Program-made: the position numbers and the translations under genes | Source: Salinisphaera hydrothermalis | GTDB taxonomy: Bacteria; Pseudomonadota; Gammaproteobacteria; Nevskiales; Salinisphaeraceae | Direction: 5' to 3' (one strand) | NCBI RefSeq assembly: GCF_040361195.1 | Contig: NZ_APNE01000013.1 | Length of the DNA stretch: 64,000 nt | Shown: positions 53,273-61,913 of the stretch, piece after piece | How positions within the stretch are numbered: the stretch's first letter is position 1 | Layout of the letters: every line of letters begins with the position of its first letter | The notes under the pieces: model-generated | The model's input: only the letters and a program-made list of their open reading frames with translations | What the model was told of the DNA's origin: nothing | The model's database searches: none

Positions 53273-53327
53273 GCGGAGCCAGCTCCGCGCGGCTGACCTT
53301 GAGGCCACGCGCAATGGCCTCAAGGTC
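53273..53327. terminator. Two strong hairpins between convergent genes
   Basis: GCGGAGC-CA-GCTCCGC (53273-53288) and GACCTTGAGGCCA with its exact complement across seven bases (53295-53327). Neither has a T run, so they may be factor-dependent stops for the P19-like gene and ilvD, or an RNA-stabilising structure. Confidence 0.5.
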
Positions 53328-53345
53328 GGTCGATCTCTTGCGTGA

Positions 53346-55055
53346 TTATTCCGGCGGTTGGTCAGTAACCGCGCCCTGCGCAGCGCTTCCGACCAGGCGC
53401 ATGTACTTGGCCAGTACGCCACGGGTGGCGTTTGGCGGACGTGGTGCCCACGCCGCACGCCGGCGCTGCAGCTCGTCGTCGTCGACATCGAGATGCAGCT
53501 TGCGCTCATTGGCATCGATGATGATGGTGTCGCCTTCCTCGACCAGCGCAATGCCGCCACCGACGGCGGCTTCCGGCGCGACATGGCCGACCACCATGCC
53601 GTAGGTGCCGCCCGAGAAGCGGCCGTCGGTGATCAGGCCGACCTTCTCACCCAGACCGCGCCCGATGAGCGCCGAGGTGGGCGACAACATCTCGCGCATT
53701 CCAGGGCCACCCTTCGGGCCTTCGTAGCGGATCACCACGACGTCGCCAGCGACGATCGATTCGTCAAGAATCGCCGCCATGGCCTCTTCTTCCGAATCAA
53801 ACACCCGCGCCGGACCGGTGATCGCCGGTTTCTTCAGGCCGGTGATCTTCGCCACCGCACCTTCCTCGGCCAGGTTGCCGCGCAGGATCGCCAGATGGCC
53901 GGACTTATACAGCGCCTGATCCATCGGCAGGATCACTTTCTGATACGTCGGCGGCTCATCCGGCACATCGACCAGCGTCTCGGCCAGCGTCGCTCCGGTG
54001 ATCGTCAGCGTATCGCCGTGCAGCAGCCCGGCATTGAGCAGCATCTTCATCACCTGCGGAATCCCGCCCGCGCCGTGCAGCTGGGTGACCACGAACCGTC
54101 CCGAGGGCTTGAGGTCGCAGAACACCGGCACCTTGGCGCGGATACGCTCGAAGTCGTCGAGCGACAGATCGACCTCGGCCGCCTGGGCAATCGCCAGCAG
54201 ATGCAGCACGGCGTTGGTGGACCCGCCCACGGCCATCATCAGCGTAATCGCGTTCTCGAATGCTTTCTTGGTGAGCAGGTCGCGCGGCTTGATGTCCTTC
54301 TCGATCGCCTGAATCAGGACACGCGCGGACTCGGCCGCGCTGTCGGCCTTCTCGGCGTCCTCGGCCGCCATCGTGGAGGAATACGGCAGGCTCATGCCCA
54401 TCGCCTCGAAGGCCGACGACATGCTGTTGGCGGTATACATGCCGCCGCAGGAACCCGCGCCCGGACAGGCATTGCATTCCACCTGATGCAGGCGCTGTTC
54501 ATCGATCTGACCGGCCGCATACTGCCCGACCGCTTCGAACGCGGAGACCAGATTCAGGTCCTCGCCGTCGAGGTGTCCCGGCTTGATCGTGCCGCCGTAA
54601 ACGAAGATGGCTGGTACGTTCATGCGCGCGATGGCAATCATCGCGCCCGGCATGTTCTTGTCGCAGCCACCAATGGCCATGACGCCGTCCATCGCTTCGG
54701 CCTGAACCGCGGTCTCGACCGCATCGGCGATCACTTCGCGCGAGACCAGCGAATACTTCATGCCCGGCGTGCCCATCGAGATGCCGTCGGACACCGTGAC
54801 GGTGCCGAACATCTGCGACTTGGCACCGCCGGTTTCGAGCGCTTCTTCAGCGCGGCCTGCGAGTGCGTTCAGCCCCATGTTGCAGGGCGTGATAGTCGAG
54901 TAGCCGTTGGCAATGCCGACGATGGGCTTGTTGAAGTCTTCGTCGGTATAACCCATCGCGCGGAGCATCGCGCGGTTTGGGGCGCGCGACGTGCCCTGGG
55001 TGATCACCTCACTGCGGCGGCGCCTCGGTTGGGGCTGATTGTCGTCGGCGGCCAT
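53346..55055 (-). CDS. ilvD: Dihydroxy-acid dehydratase
   Basis: 569 residues. Third common step of isoleucine/valine synthesis. Cys ligands of the iron-sulfur cluster lie in ANGYSTITPCNMG, IGGCDKNMPGAM and NACPGAGSCGGMYTANSM; the C-terminal GLITDGRFSGGTYGMVVGH is the other family signature. The length fits the 550-570-residue (rather than E. coli 616-residue) form. It lies alone, convergent with the iron genes. Confidence 0.96.
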   Translation of the reverse strand: MAADDNQPQPRRRRSEVITQGTSRAPNRAMLRAMGYTDEDFNKPIVGIANGYSTITPCNMGLNALAGRAEEALETGGAKSQMFGTVTVSDGISMGTPGMKYSLVSREVIADAVETAVQAEAMDGVMAIGGCDKNMPGAMIAIARMNVPAIFVYGGTIKPGHLDGEDLNLVSAFEAVGQYAAGQIDEQRLHQVECNACPGAGSCGGMYTANSMSSAFEAMGMSLPYSSTMAAEDAEKADSAAESARVLIQAIEKDIKPRDLLTKKAFENAITLMMAVGGSTNAVLHLLAIAQAAEVDLSLDDFERIRAKVPVFCDLKPSGRFVVTQLHGAGGIPQVMKMLLNAGLLHGDTLTITGATLAETLVDVPDEPPTYQKVILPMDQALYKSGHLAILRGNLAEEGAVAKITGLKKPAITGPARVFDSEEEAMAAILDESIVAGDVVVIRYEGPKGGPGMREMLSPTSALIGRGLGEKVGLITDGRFSGGTYGMVVGHVAPEAAVGGGIALVEEGDTIIIDANERKLHLDVDDDELQRRRAAWAPRPPNATRGVLAKYMRLVGSAAQGAVTDQPPE

Positions 55056-55115
55056 GATCGCTCCGGCTGGTAAATAAAAGGCGCCTCAATATACCGTCGC
55101 GTCTGCGCCGCGCAC

Positions 55116-55146
55116 AAAAAAACGGCGCCCGGAGACGCCGTTTTTT
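55116..55146 (-). terminator. Terminator after the peroxiredoxin gene (works both ways)
   Basis: AACGGCG and CGCCGTT arms with A runs on one side and T runs on the other, 24 bases past the peroxiredoxin stop on the minus strand. It separates that gene from ilvD. Confidence 0.88.
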
Positions 55147-55169
55147 GAACCAGCGGATCGAGCGCGGAA

Positions 55170-55805
55170 TCAGCGATTCGGCTGCTTGGTCATCCGCAGA
55201 TAGGGCTTGAGTTCGTTCCAGCCCTCGGGGAAATACTGCTTCGCTTCTTCGTTCGACAGCGCCGGCGAAATAATCACGTCGTCGCCGTTCTGCCAGTTGG
55301 CCGGCGTGGTGACCTTGTAATTATCGGTCAGCTGCAGCGAATCGATAACGCGCAGAATCTCGGCAAAGTTGCGACCGGCGCTCTTCGGATAAGTCAGCGT
55401 CAGACGAATCTTCTTGTTCGGATCGATCACGAACACGCTGCGCACCGTCGAGGTATCGCCCTCGTTCGGATGGATCATGTCGTAGAGCTCGGCCACCTTG
55501 CGGTCGGTATCGCCGATGATCGGGAACGTCGGCGCACAGCCCTGGGTTTCCTCGATGTCCTTCGACCAGGCCTTGTGGTCTTCGACCGAATCGACCGATA
55601 CGACAATCGGTTTGGCATTGCGCTTGGCAAACTCGTCGGACAGCTTGGCGGTGGCGCCGATTTCGGTGGTGCACACCGGCGTGAAATCGGCCGGGTGCGA
55701 CATCAGTACGCCCCAGCTATCGCCGAGCCACTCGTGAAAATCGATTTCGCCTTCCGTGGTATCCGCGGTGAAGTTCGGCGCGGTATCGCCCAATCTCAGA
55801 CCCAT
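55170..55805 (-). CDS. 1-Cys peroxiredoxin (Prx6 type)
   Basis: 211 residues. Reduces peroxides. The peroxidatic Cys is in HPADFTPVCTTE, the Prx6 form (with Glu after the Thr pair), and the catalytic Arg in VRSVFVIDP. The C-terminal extension (IISPALSNEEAKQYFPEGW) marks the Prx6 subfamily. No resolving Cys at the usual 2-Cys place. AAGGAGAA precedes the ATG. Confidence 0.94.
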   Translation of the reverse strand: MGLRLGDTAPNFTADTTEGEIDFHEWLGDSWGVLMSHPADFTPVCTTEIGATAKLSDEFAKRNAKPIVVSVDSVEDHKAWSKDIEETQGCAPTFPIIGDTDRKVAELYDMIHPNEGDTSTVRSVFVIDPNKKIRLTLTYPKSAGRNFAEILRVIDSLQLTDNYKVTTPANWQNGDDVIISPALSNEEAKQYFPEGWNELKPYLRMTKQPNR

Positions 55806-55939
55806 GACGTTCTCCTTTTATTGCGTGGACGCGATTGTAGCAGCGCACGCTCGCACTGCATCGGCGCGGCCATCGACCGCCCCCGACGCGTGGTATATGG
55901 TCACGAACCCGTGCCCGCTCAAGATCACGGAGCCGAACC

Positions 55940-56269
55940 ATGACCGACACCACAGACGATGCCGTCGTTGTATACGTCACCACGCCCGATAACGAGACCG
56001 CCCGCGCGATCGCGGCCGCACTGATCGAGCATCATGAGGCCGCCTGCGTGAATATCGTGTCCGGCGTGGAATCGGTTTATCGCTGGCAAGGCCAAGTGGA
56101 AACCGATGCCGAATGGCTGCTGGTGATCAAGACACGGCGGGCGCGTCTCGATGCCATCGATGCCCGGCTGGCCGAACTGCATCCCGACGACGTCCCCGAG
56201 CGCATCGCCCTGCCGATCGTCGACGGTGCGCCGGCCTATATGAACTGGCTACTCGACCAGACGCGTTGA
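55940..56269 (+). CDS. cutA: Divalent-cation tolerance protein CutA
   Basis: 109 residues. VVVYVTTPDNETARAIAAAL, AACVNIVSGVESVYRWQGQV and EWLLVIKTRRARLDAI are CutA signatures; the fold is a PII-like trimer. Linked to copper tolerance in E. coli, though the action is not clear. GGAG before the ATG. The stop overlaps the dsbD start (TGATG), as E. coli also pairs cutA and dsbD. Confidence 0.94.
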   Translation: MTDTTDDAVVVYVTTPDNETARAIAAALIEHHEAACVNIVSGVESVYRWQGQVETDAEWLLVIKTRRARLDAIDARLAELHPDDVPERIALPIVDGAPAYMNWLLDQTR

Positions 56270-58074
56270 TGCGCCGATCGCCGTTCGGCGCAGCTGTCGC
56301 GCTCGCGCTGTTCCTTGCCGTACTGCTGATCGCCGGCGCCGGCCTGCGTGTGGCGCATGCGGACGAATCACCGCTGCCGGCGGATCAAGCGTTTCAACCC
56401 AGCATCCAGCGATCGGGCCCGCATATGCTGGTCGTGTCCTGGCGGATCGCAGACGGTACGTATCTGTATCGCCACGCGCTGGACTTCAAGCTGGTCGACG
56501 GCGGCAGCGCCCGGCTGGGCACGCCGCAGATACCGCCCGGGCACAAACATCGCGATCCCTACTTCGGTTCGGTGGAGACCTATCGCCATCGATTGCAGGT
56601 GAGTATTCCGATGATCGGCCCGCAACCACCGGGCGCCCGATTGCAGGTGACCTATCAAGGCTGTGCCGACGTCGGGCTGTGTTATCCGCCGCAACACGAC
56701 ACGCTGACCCTGCCGCCCCCGCCGTCGGAGACCGCCGTCGCGCAGGCCGAGCCTCGGACGCGCCACGATACCGCGGCCCCGGCGGATACCGGCGACCGCA
56801 GCGCCGACCTTGCTGCCGCGCTCGGCCGGGCCGATCTGTGGTACACGATGGCACTGTTCTTCGTGCTCGGCATCGGACTGGCGTTCACGCCCTGCATCCT
56901 GCCGATGATTCCCATCGTCGCCGGCATGCTCGGCACCCGCGATCATTCGCGCCGCCGCGCGGCCGCTCTCACTGGCGCCTATGTTTTCGCGATGGCACTG
57001 GCGTACGGTCTGTTCGGGCTGATCGCGGGCTACTTTGGCGCCAATCTGCAGGCGTGGCTGCAACGGCCGACGATATTGCTGCCGTTCGCGGCGCTATTCG
57101 CCATCCTGGCCGCCGCGAGTTTCGGCTGGTTCGAGCTCCAGATCCCCGCCGGTGTGCGATCGCGTCTGGCTGCCTTGAATATCGGCGGCGGGCTGACCGG
57201 CGCGGCCGCTCTGGGGTTTCTGGCCGCGCTGATCGCCGGGCCTTGTCTCGCGCCACCGCTGGCCGGCGCGCTGCTGTATATCTCGTCGAGCGGCAACGTG
57301 CTGACCGGCGCGCTTGCCTTGTTTTGTCTGGGGCTCGGCATCGGCGCGCCCCTGATCGCGCTTGCGGTATTCGGCGTCGGCGTATTGCCGCGCAGTGGCC
57401 CTTGGATGATTGAAATCCGGGTTTTCTTCGGCGTACTGCTGGCCGCCATCGGGCTCTGGCTGGCGCTGCGCCTGGCCGCACCGGACATCGCGCTCGCCGC
57501 CTGGGGCGCCTTGGCCCTGGCGTACGGTGCCTATCTGTCGACCCGCGCGACGATCTCGACCACCACCACCGTACTCAAACGCATGGCGGTGGCCGCGCTG
57601 TTCGGCTACGCGGCTCTGGCGGGCGCGGGTTGGTCGATCGGCGACGGGCGACCTACGGCGCCCCTGGCCGGCGTTGCCTCCGGCAATCGCACGGCGGCCA
57701 CCCAGGCCTCACCGTTCGAGCAGGTGACCACGCCGGCCCAGCTTTCGCAGGCGCTGGCGGCCGCGCGCCGCGCCGGGCGCCCGGCCGTGGTCGATGTCTA
57801 TGCCGACTGGTGCGTGGATTGCGTGCGCATGCAGCACACCGTATTCGCCGACCCGTCGGTGCGACAGGCGCTTTCCCGGGTAGCCGCCATCCAGTTCGAC
57901 GTCACCGCCTACGACCCGGCACAACGAGAGCGCCTGCAGAATCTTAACGTCTTCGGCCCGCCCACACTGCTGTTTTACTCGGGCGGTGCGACGGCGGACA
58001 AACCCAGCCGTCGTCTGGTCGGCACGGTCGACAAAACGAGCTTGATCGACGCGATCCACACCATAGACGGCTGA
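56269..58074 (+). CDS. dsbD: Thiol:disulfide interchange protein DsbD
   Basis: 601 residues. Carries reducing power from cytoplasmic thioredoxin to the periplasm. A signal peptide (to AHADE), then the alpha domain with its Cys pair in YQGCADVGLCYPP. The eight-helix beta domain has Cys in GLAFTPCILPMIP and LIAGPCLAPPL. The C-terminal thioredoxin-like gamma domain has YADWCVDCVRM. All six functional Cys are present. The start is inside the cutA stop, so the two are coupled. Confidence 0.95.
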   Translation: MRRSPFGAAVALALFLAVLLIAGAGLRVAHADESPLPADQAFQPSIQRSGPHMLVVSWRIADGTYLYRHALDFKLVDGGSARLGTPQIPPGHKHRDPYFGSVETYRHRLQVSIPMIGPQPPGARLQVTYQGCADVGLCYPPQHDTLTLPPPPSETAVAQAEPRTRHDTAAPADTGDRSADLAAALGRADLWYTMALFFVLGIGLAFTPCILPMIPIVAGMLGTRDHSRRRAAALTGAYVFAMALAYGLFGLIAGYFGANLQAWLQRPTILLPFAALFAILAAASFGWFELQIPAGVRSRLAALNIGGGLTGAAALGFLAALIAGPCLAPPLAGALLYISSSGNVLTGALALFCLGLGIGAPLIALAVFGVGVLPRSGPWMIEIRVFFGVLLAAIGLWLALRLAAPDIALAAWGALALAYGAYLSTRATISTTTTVLKRMAVAALFGYAALAGAGWSIGDGRPTAPLAGVASGNRTAATQASPFEQVTTPAQLSQALAAARRAGRPAVVDVYADWCVDCVRMQHTVFADPSVRQALSRVAAIQFDVTAYDPAQRERLQNLNVFGPPTLLFYSGGATADKPSRRLVGTVDKTSLIDAIHTIDG

Positions 58075-58654
58075 AGCATGACTCACGCGTTGCCGCCGCG
58101 ACGCGCCTCGTTTGTTCGTCCCCGGCAGTCGCGATCGGTCATCATGGTACTCGCGCAGCATGCGTGTGCTCGAGCGCAGCCCGGTGGCACCGCGATGCAC
58201 GCGCAAGATCGACACCTCAGCCTGCGGGCAGCCAACGTCCCGGAAGCGGCTCCAACACGCATGCAGCAAGCCGCAAGCCGCACATCGCGACACCGATTCC
58301 GGCCCGAACGTCGGGCATCTTGCGTCGATTGGTTCGTGTGGCCGGAAAAGCGCACAATTGTGTGCCGATTGCCCCCATTCGGCGTCGAAGCCGACACAAA
58401 ACCGCGGCGATCCGGCCCGCGACGTGCATTGATGCGCTGTGATCACGCCATACAAAATGTCCGAACGTCGGCGAATGTCCGACAATACGGCGGCGAACGG
58501 CGGCGATCGACCTTACGCTAGTTGTGCCACGCCCGACCATGCGGCACACTTTGTCGCAGACACACGCGGGAAGGCGCACGGCAGCCGTTTTAGTGACACC
58601 CCAAGTCGCCGGGGCTACCGGCGCGCCGTGCCGACAGGAGCGAATCGACACGCC
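58075..58654. other. 580-base gap before accB, no gene seen
   Basis: Open frames on both strands lack motifs and normal codon use. TTGATG (58429-58434) and TACAAA (58451-58456), 16 apart, could be the accB promoter, giving a leader of nearly 200 bases. The aroQ gene often found here in other gammaproteobacteria is absent. Confidence 0.45.
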
Positions 58655-59125
58655 ATGGATATCCGAAAACTAAAGAAACTGATCGAGCTGGTCGAGGATT
58701 CCGGCATCGCCGAGCTGGAAATCACCGAGGGCGAAGAGTCGGTCCGCATCGGTCGTTATCCGCCGGCCGGTAGCCAGCCAAGCGCGCCGCCAGCCGCCTA
58801 CATGACGGCCCCGCCGCCGGCTCCGGCAGCCGATCACGGGTCGGCCGCCGAAGCCGCGCCGGCAGGCGGCGGCAGCGAACCGGCCCACGAGGGGCATATT
58901 ATCCGTTCGCCCATGGTCGGCACGTTCTATCGCGCCCCGGCGCCCGACGCCAAATCGTTCGTCGAAGTCGGCGACCGAGTCGGCCCAAACGATACGGTGT
59001 GCATCATCGAAGCGATGAAGATGCTCAACCAGATCGAGGCCGAAATTTCCGGTACCGTCAGCGAGATCCTGGTCGAGAACGGTCAGCCGGTCGAATACGA
59101 TCAGCCGTTGTTCGTGATCAAGTGA
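58655..59125 (+). CDS. accB: Biotin carboxyl carrier protein of acetyl-CoA carboxylase
   Basis: 156 residues. Short N-terminal helix domain (MDIRKLKKLIELVEDSGIAE), a Pro/Ala-rich linker (about 35-80) and the biotinyl domain with Lys in IEAMKMLNQ. AccB carries biotin between AccC and the carboxyltransferase. AGGAG lies rather far (14 bases) from the ATG. accC follows. Confidence 0.96.
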   Translation: MDIRKLKKLIELVEDSGIAELEITEGEESVRIGRYPPAGSQPSAPPAAYMTAPPPAPAADHGSAAEAAPAGGGSEPAHEGHIIRSPMVGTFYRAPAPDAKSFVEVGDRVGPNDTVCIIEAMKMLNQIEAEISGTVSEILVENGQPVEYDQPLFVIK

Positions 59126-59258
59126 TGCAGCGCCGCGGCGCGTTTCCCGAGCGCTGCGCGCGGCACTTGCCGCGAACCTACGGCTACACCCGCAAGCACA
59201 ACGCGTCGGCGCGGAACGTCTGTCCGTTGCGCGTCCCGACCTGACCCGAGGTTCACAC

Positions 59259-60614
59259 ATGCTGGACAAGGTTCTCATCGCCAACCGCGGCGAAATCGCG
59301 CTACGCATCCTGCGCGCCTGTCGTCAGCTCGATATCCCCGTGATTGCCGCCTACTCCTCGGCCGATCGCGATCAGAAGCACGTACTGCTGGCCGAAGAGG
59401 CGGTGTGCATTGGTCCGCCTTCGGCCGCTGCGAGCTATCTGAACATGGCCACGCTGATGAGCACGGCCGAAGTGGCCGGCGCCACGGCGATCCATCCGGG
59501 CTACGGCTTTCTTTCGGAGAACGCCGATTTCGCCGAGTCGGTCGAGCAGTCGGGCTTCACTTTCATCGGGCCAAAAGCCGAAACCATCCGCTTGATGGGC
59601 GATAAAACGTCGGCCATTCAGGAGATGATGGCGGCCGGCGTGCCCTGCGTGCCCGGCTCGGGCAAGCCGCTGACCGCCGACGATGTGGAAAACCGCGAGA
59701 TCGCCGATCGCATCGGTTATCCGGTCATCATCAAGGCCGTGGGCGGCGGCGGCGGCCGCGGCATGCACGTGGTCTACGAGCCGGACGATCTGGCCGGCGC
59801 GGTCGACATGGCGCGGCGCGAGGCGGCCAGCGCGTTCGGCAACCCGCAGGTCTACATGGAGAAATACCTGGAGCTGCCGCGGCATGTGGAAGTCCAGGTG
59901 CTGTGCGACACGCACGGCAACGCGATTCACCTGGGCGAGCGCGACTGCTCGCCGCAGCGTCGTCACCAGAAGGTGGTCGAGGAATCGCCGGCGCCGGGCA
60001 TCACGCCCGAGCAGCGCGAGCACATCGGCGGCCTGTGCGTGGAGGCCTGCAAGCGCATCGGCTACCGCGGCGCGGGCACGTTCGAGTTCCTGTACGAGAA
60101 CGGCGAGTTCCATTTCATCGAAATGAACACGCGTATCCAGGTCGAGCATCCGGTCACCGAAATGGTCACCGGCGTGGATCTGGTCGCCGAACAGCTACGC
60201 GTGGCCGCCGGAGAGAAGCTGCGCTATACGCAGGACGATATCGTCATTCGCGGGCATGCCATCGAGTGCCGCGTCAACGCCGAGCATCCCGAGACATTCG
60301 CGCCCTCGCCCGGCAAGATCACGCAGTACCACGCCCCCGGCGGCCCCGGTATCCGCATGGATAGCCACATGTACGCCGGCTATACCGTGCCGCCGTATTA
60401 CGACTCGCTGATCGGCAAGCTCATCGCCCACGGCGATACGCGTGACGCGGCCCGGGCGCGCATGGATATGGCGCTGTCGGAAATGGTCGTGGAAGGCATT
60501 CACACCAACCTAGCGCTGCACGAGTGGATCATGAACGATCCGGACTTCGCCGCCGGTGGCGTGTCGATCCACTGGCTCGAGAAGAAGATCCGCGAACGTC
60601 TGGGCAAGGGCTAG
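59259..60614 (+). CDS. accC: Biotin carboxylase subunit of acetyl-CoA carboxylase
   Basis: 451 residues. ATP-grasp enzyme that carboxylates biotin on AccB. DKVLIANRGEIALRILRA, IHPGYGFLSENADFAE, the glycine loop KAVGGGGGRGMHVV and EMNTRIQVEHPVTEMVTGVD are full-family motifs. GAGG before the ATG. The 133-base gap after accB is normal. prmA follows after three bases. Confidence 0.97.
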   Translation: MLDKVLIANRGEIALRILRACRQLDIPVIAAYSSADRDQKHVLLAEEAVCIGPPSAAASYLNMATLMSTAEVAGATAIHPGYGFLSENADFAESVEQSGFTFIGPKAETIRLMGDKTSAIQEMMAAGVPCVPGSGKPLTADDVENREIADRIGYPVIIKAVGGGGGRGMHVVYEPDDLAGAVDMARREAASAFGNPQVYMEKYLELPRHVEVQVLCDTHGNAIHLGERDCSPQRRHQKVVEESPAPGITPEQREHIGGLCVEACKRIGYRGAGTFEFLYENGEFHFIEMNTRIQVEHPVTEMVTGVDLVAEQLRVAAGEKLRYTQDDIVIRGHAIECRVNAEHPETFAPSPGKITQYHAPGGPGIRMDSHMYAGYTVPPYYDSLIGKLIAHGDTRDAARARMDMALSEMVVEGIHTNLALHEWIMNDPDFAAGGVSIHWLEKKIRERLGKG

Positions 60615-60617
60615 CGA

Positions 60618-61517
60618 GTGAGCATCGCCTGGCTGCAGATCACCGTCACCACCCATCGGACCCAGCTCGCCGAAGCGGTATTCGAGCAATTCGACGCCGA
60701 GGCGGTGACGGAACTCGATGCCGGCGACGAGTTGACCGTCGAGGAAAGCCCGAACAGCCAACCGGCATTCCAGCGCGCCCGCGTGGTCGGCCTGTTCACC
60801 CAGGGCACGCAGGCCGAGCCCATCGTGGCCGCGCTGACGGAAGCACTCGGCGGCGACGTCGAGATCGCAACCGAGACACTGGAAAACCAGGACTGGGCGA
60901 GCGCCTGGCTGGCCGAGCACCCGCCGCTGGTGTTCGGCGATCGGCTCTGGATCGCGCCGCATAGCGCCGAGGTGGACGCCGATGACGATGCCATCATCGT
61001 TCGTCTGGACCCCGGCCTGGCTTTTGGCACCGGCACGCACCCGACTACCAGACTGTGCCTGCAATGGCTCGCCGCACAGGATCTGACCGGCCGGCGCGTA
61101 GTCGATTACGGCTGTGGTTCCGGCATTCTGGCGATCGCGGCCGCGCGACTGGGCGCAGCAGAAGTGGTGGCGGTCGATATCGACGATCAGGCAGTGCGCG
61201 CCACGCGCGAGAACGCCGAACGCAACGACGTATCGGACGTGATCCACACCCCGCCGATGGACGCGATCGAGGGCGCGCCGTTCGATATCGTGCTGGCCAA
61301 TATTCTCGCCAAGCCGCTAATCGCGCTCGCACCGACGCTCACCGAGCTGGCCGCGCCCGGCGCGCCGGTCGTGCTGGCGGGCTTGCTCACGCGCCAGATC
61401 GACGACGTCATGGCCGCGTACGCCCCCGCATTCACGTTCGAGGCCCCGGTCGTGGAAGACGATTGGGCCCGGCTGGTGGGCCAGCGGGCTGTCGCTGCGT
61501 CCCGACACCGCCAATAG
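60618..61517 (+). CDS. prmA: Ribosomal protein L11 methyltransferase
   Basis: 299 residues from GTG. The N-terminal substrate domain (WLQITVTTHRTQLAEAV) is followed by the SAM-binding domain: DPGLAFGTGTHPTTRLCL, VVDYGCGSGILAIAA and VLANILAKPL. It trimethylates L11. It is the last gene in line with accC; dusB, often next, is missing. Confidence 0.95.
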   Translation: MSIAWLQITVTTHRTQLAEAVFEQFDAEAVTELDAGDELTVEESPNSQPAFQRARVVGLFTQGTQAEPIVAALTEALGGDVEIATETLENQDWASAWLAEHPPLVFGDRLWIAPHSAEVDADDDAIIVRLDPGLAFGTGTHPTTRLCLQWLAAQDLTGRRVVDYGCGSGILAIAAARLGAAEVVAVDIDDQAVRATRENAERNDVSDVIHTPPMDAIEGAPFDIVLANILAKPLIALAPTLTELAAPGAPVVLAGLLTRQIDDVMAAYAPAFTFEAPVVEDDWARLVGQRAVAASRHRQ

Positions 61518-61574
61518 TCGGCTTTTGCTGGACCGCGATTGCCGTTATAGTTCCGCGCTGTTCCCACCAGGCTG

Positions 61575-61844
61575 ATGACACGGATGCGCCAAGCCGACGC
61601 CGACGATGACAACGCTCAGCCGCTGAGTCACTACGTCGGGGCGAGTCTCGACCGTTATTTCGAGTCGTTGAACGGCAGTGCGCCCCCGACCGACCTGTAT
61701 CGCATGGTGCTCGAGCAGGTCGAACGCCCGCTGCTGGAGCGCGTGCTCGAATACAACCGCGGCAACCAATCCAAGGCCGCGACCATGCTCGGCATCAACC
61801 GCGGCACGCTGCGCAAGAAACTGCGCAGTTACAATCTCGATTAA
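61575..61844 (+). CDS. fis: DNA-binding protein Fis
   Basis: 89 residues. Nucleoid protein and regulator of growth-linked genes. The C-terminal helix-turn-helix (NQSKAATMLGINRGTLRKKL) is nearly that of E. coli Fis; the N-terminal part is shorter on motif. Either of two ATG codons (61575, 61584) may start it. A terminator follows at once. Confidence 0.95.
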   Translation: MTRMRQADADDDNAQPLSHYVGASLDRYFESLNGSAPPTDLYRMVLEQVERPLLERVLEYNRGNQSKAATMLGINRGTLRKKLRSYNLD

Positions 61845-61872
61845 TCACCCGCCTCGCGGCGCGCTCGTCCGA

Positions 61873-61892
61873 CCCGCGCCGCGGGTTTTTTT
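61873..61892 (+). terminator. Terminator after fis
   Basis: CCCGC and GCGGG arms with a three-base loop and a run of seven T. It lies 28 bases past the fis stop and 22 bases before purH, so purH should have its own promoter or rely on readthrough. Confidence 0.85.
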
Positions 61893-61913
61893 GTCTGCAA
61901 CGATCTTAACGCC

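Noticed and set aside
53358..55073. 571-codon open frame on the plus strand across ilvD
   Set aside because: Antisense shadow of ilvD with no recognisable domains.
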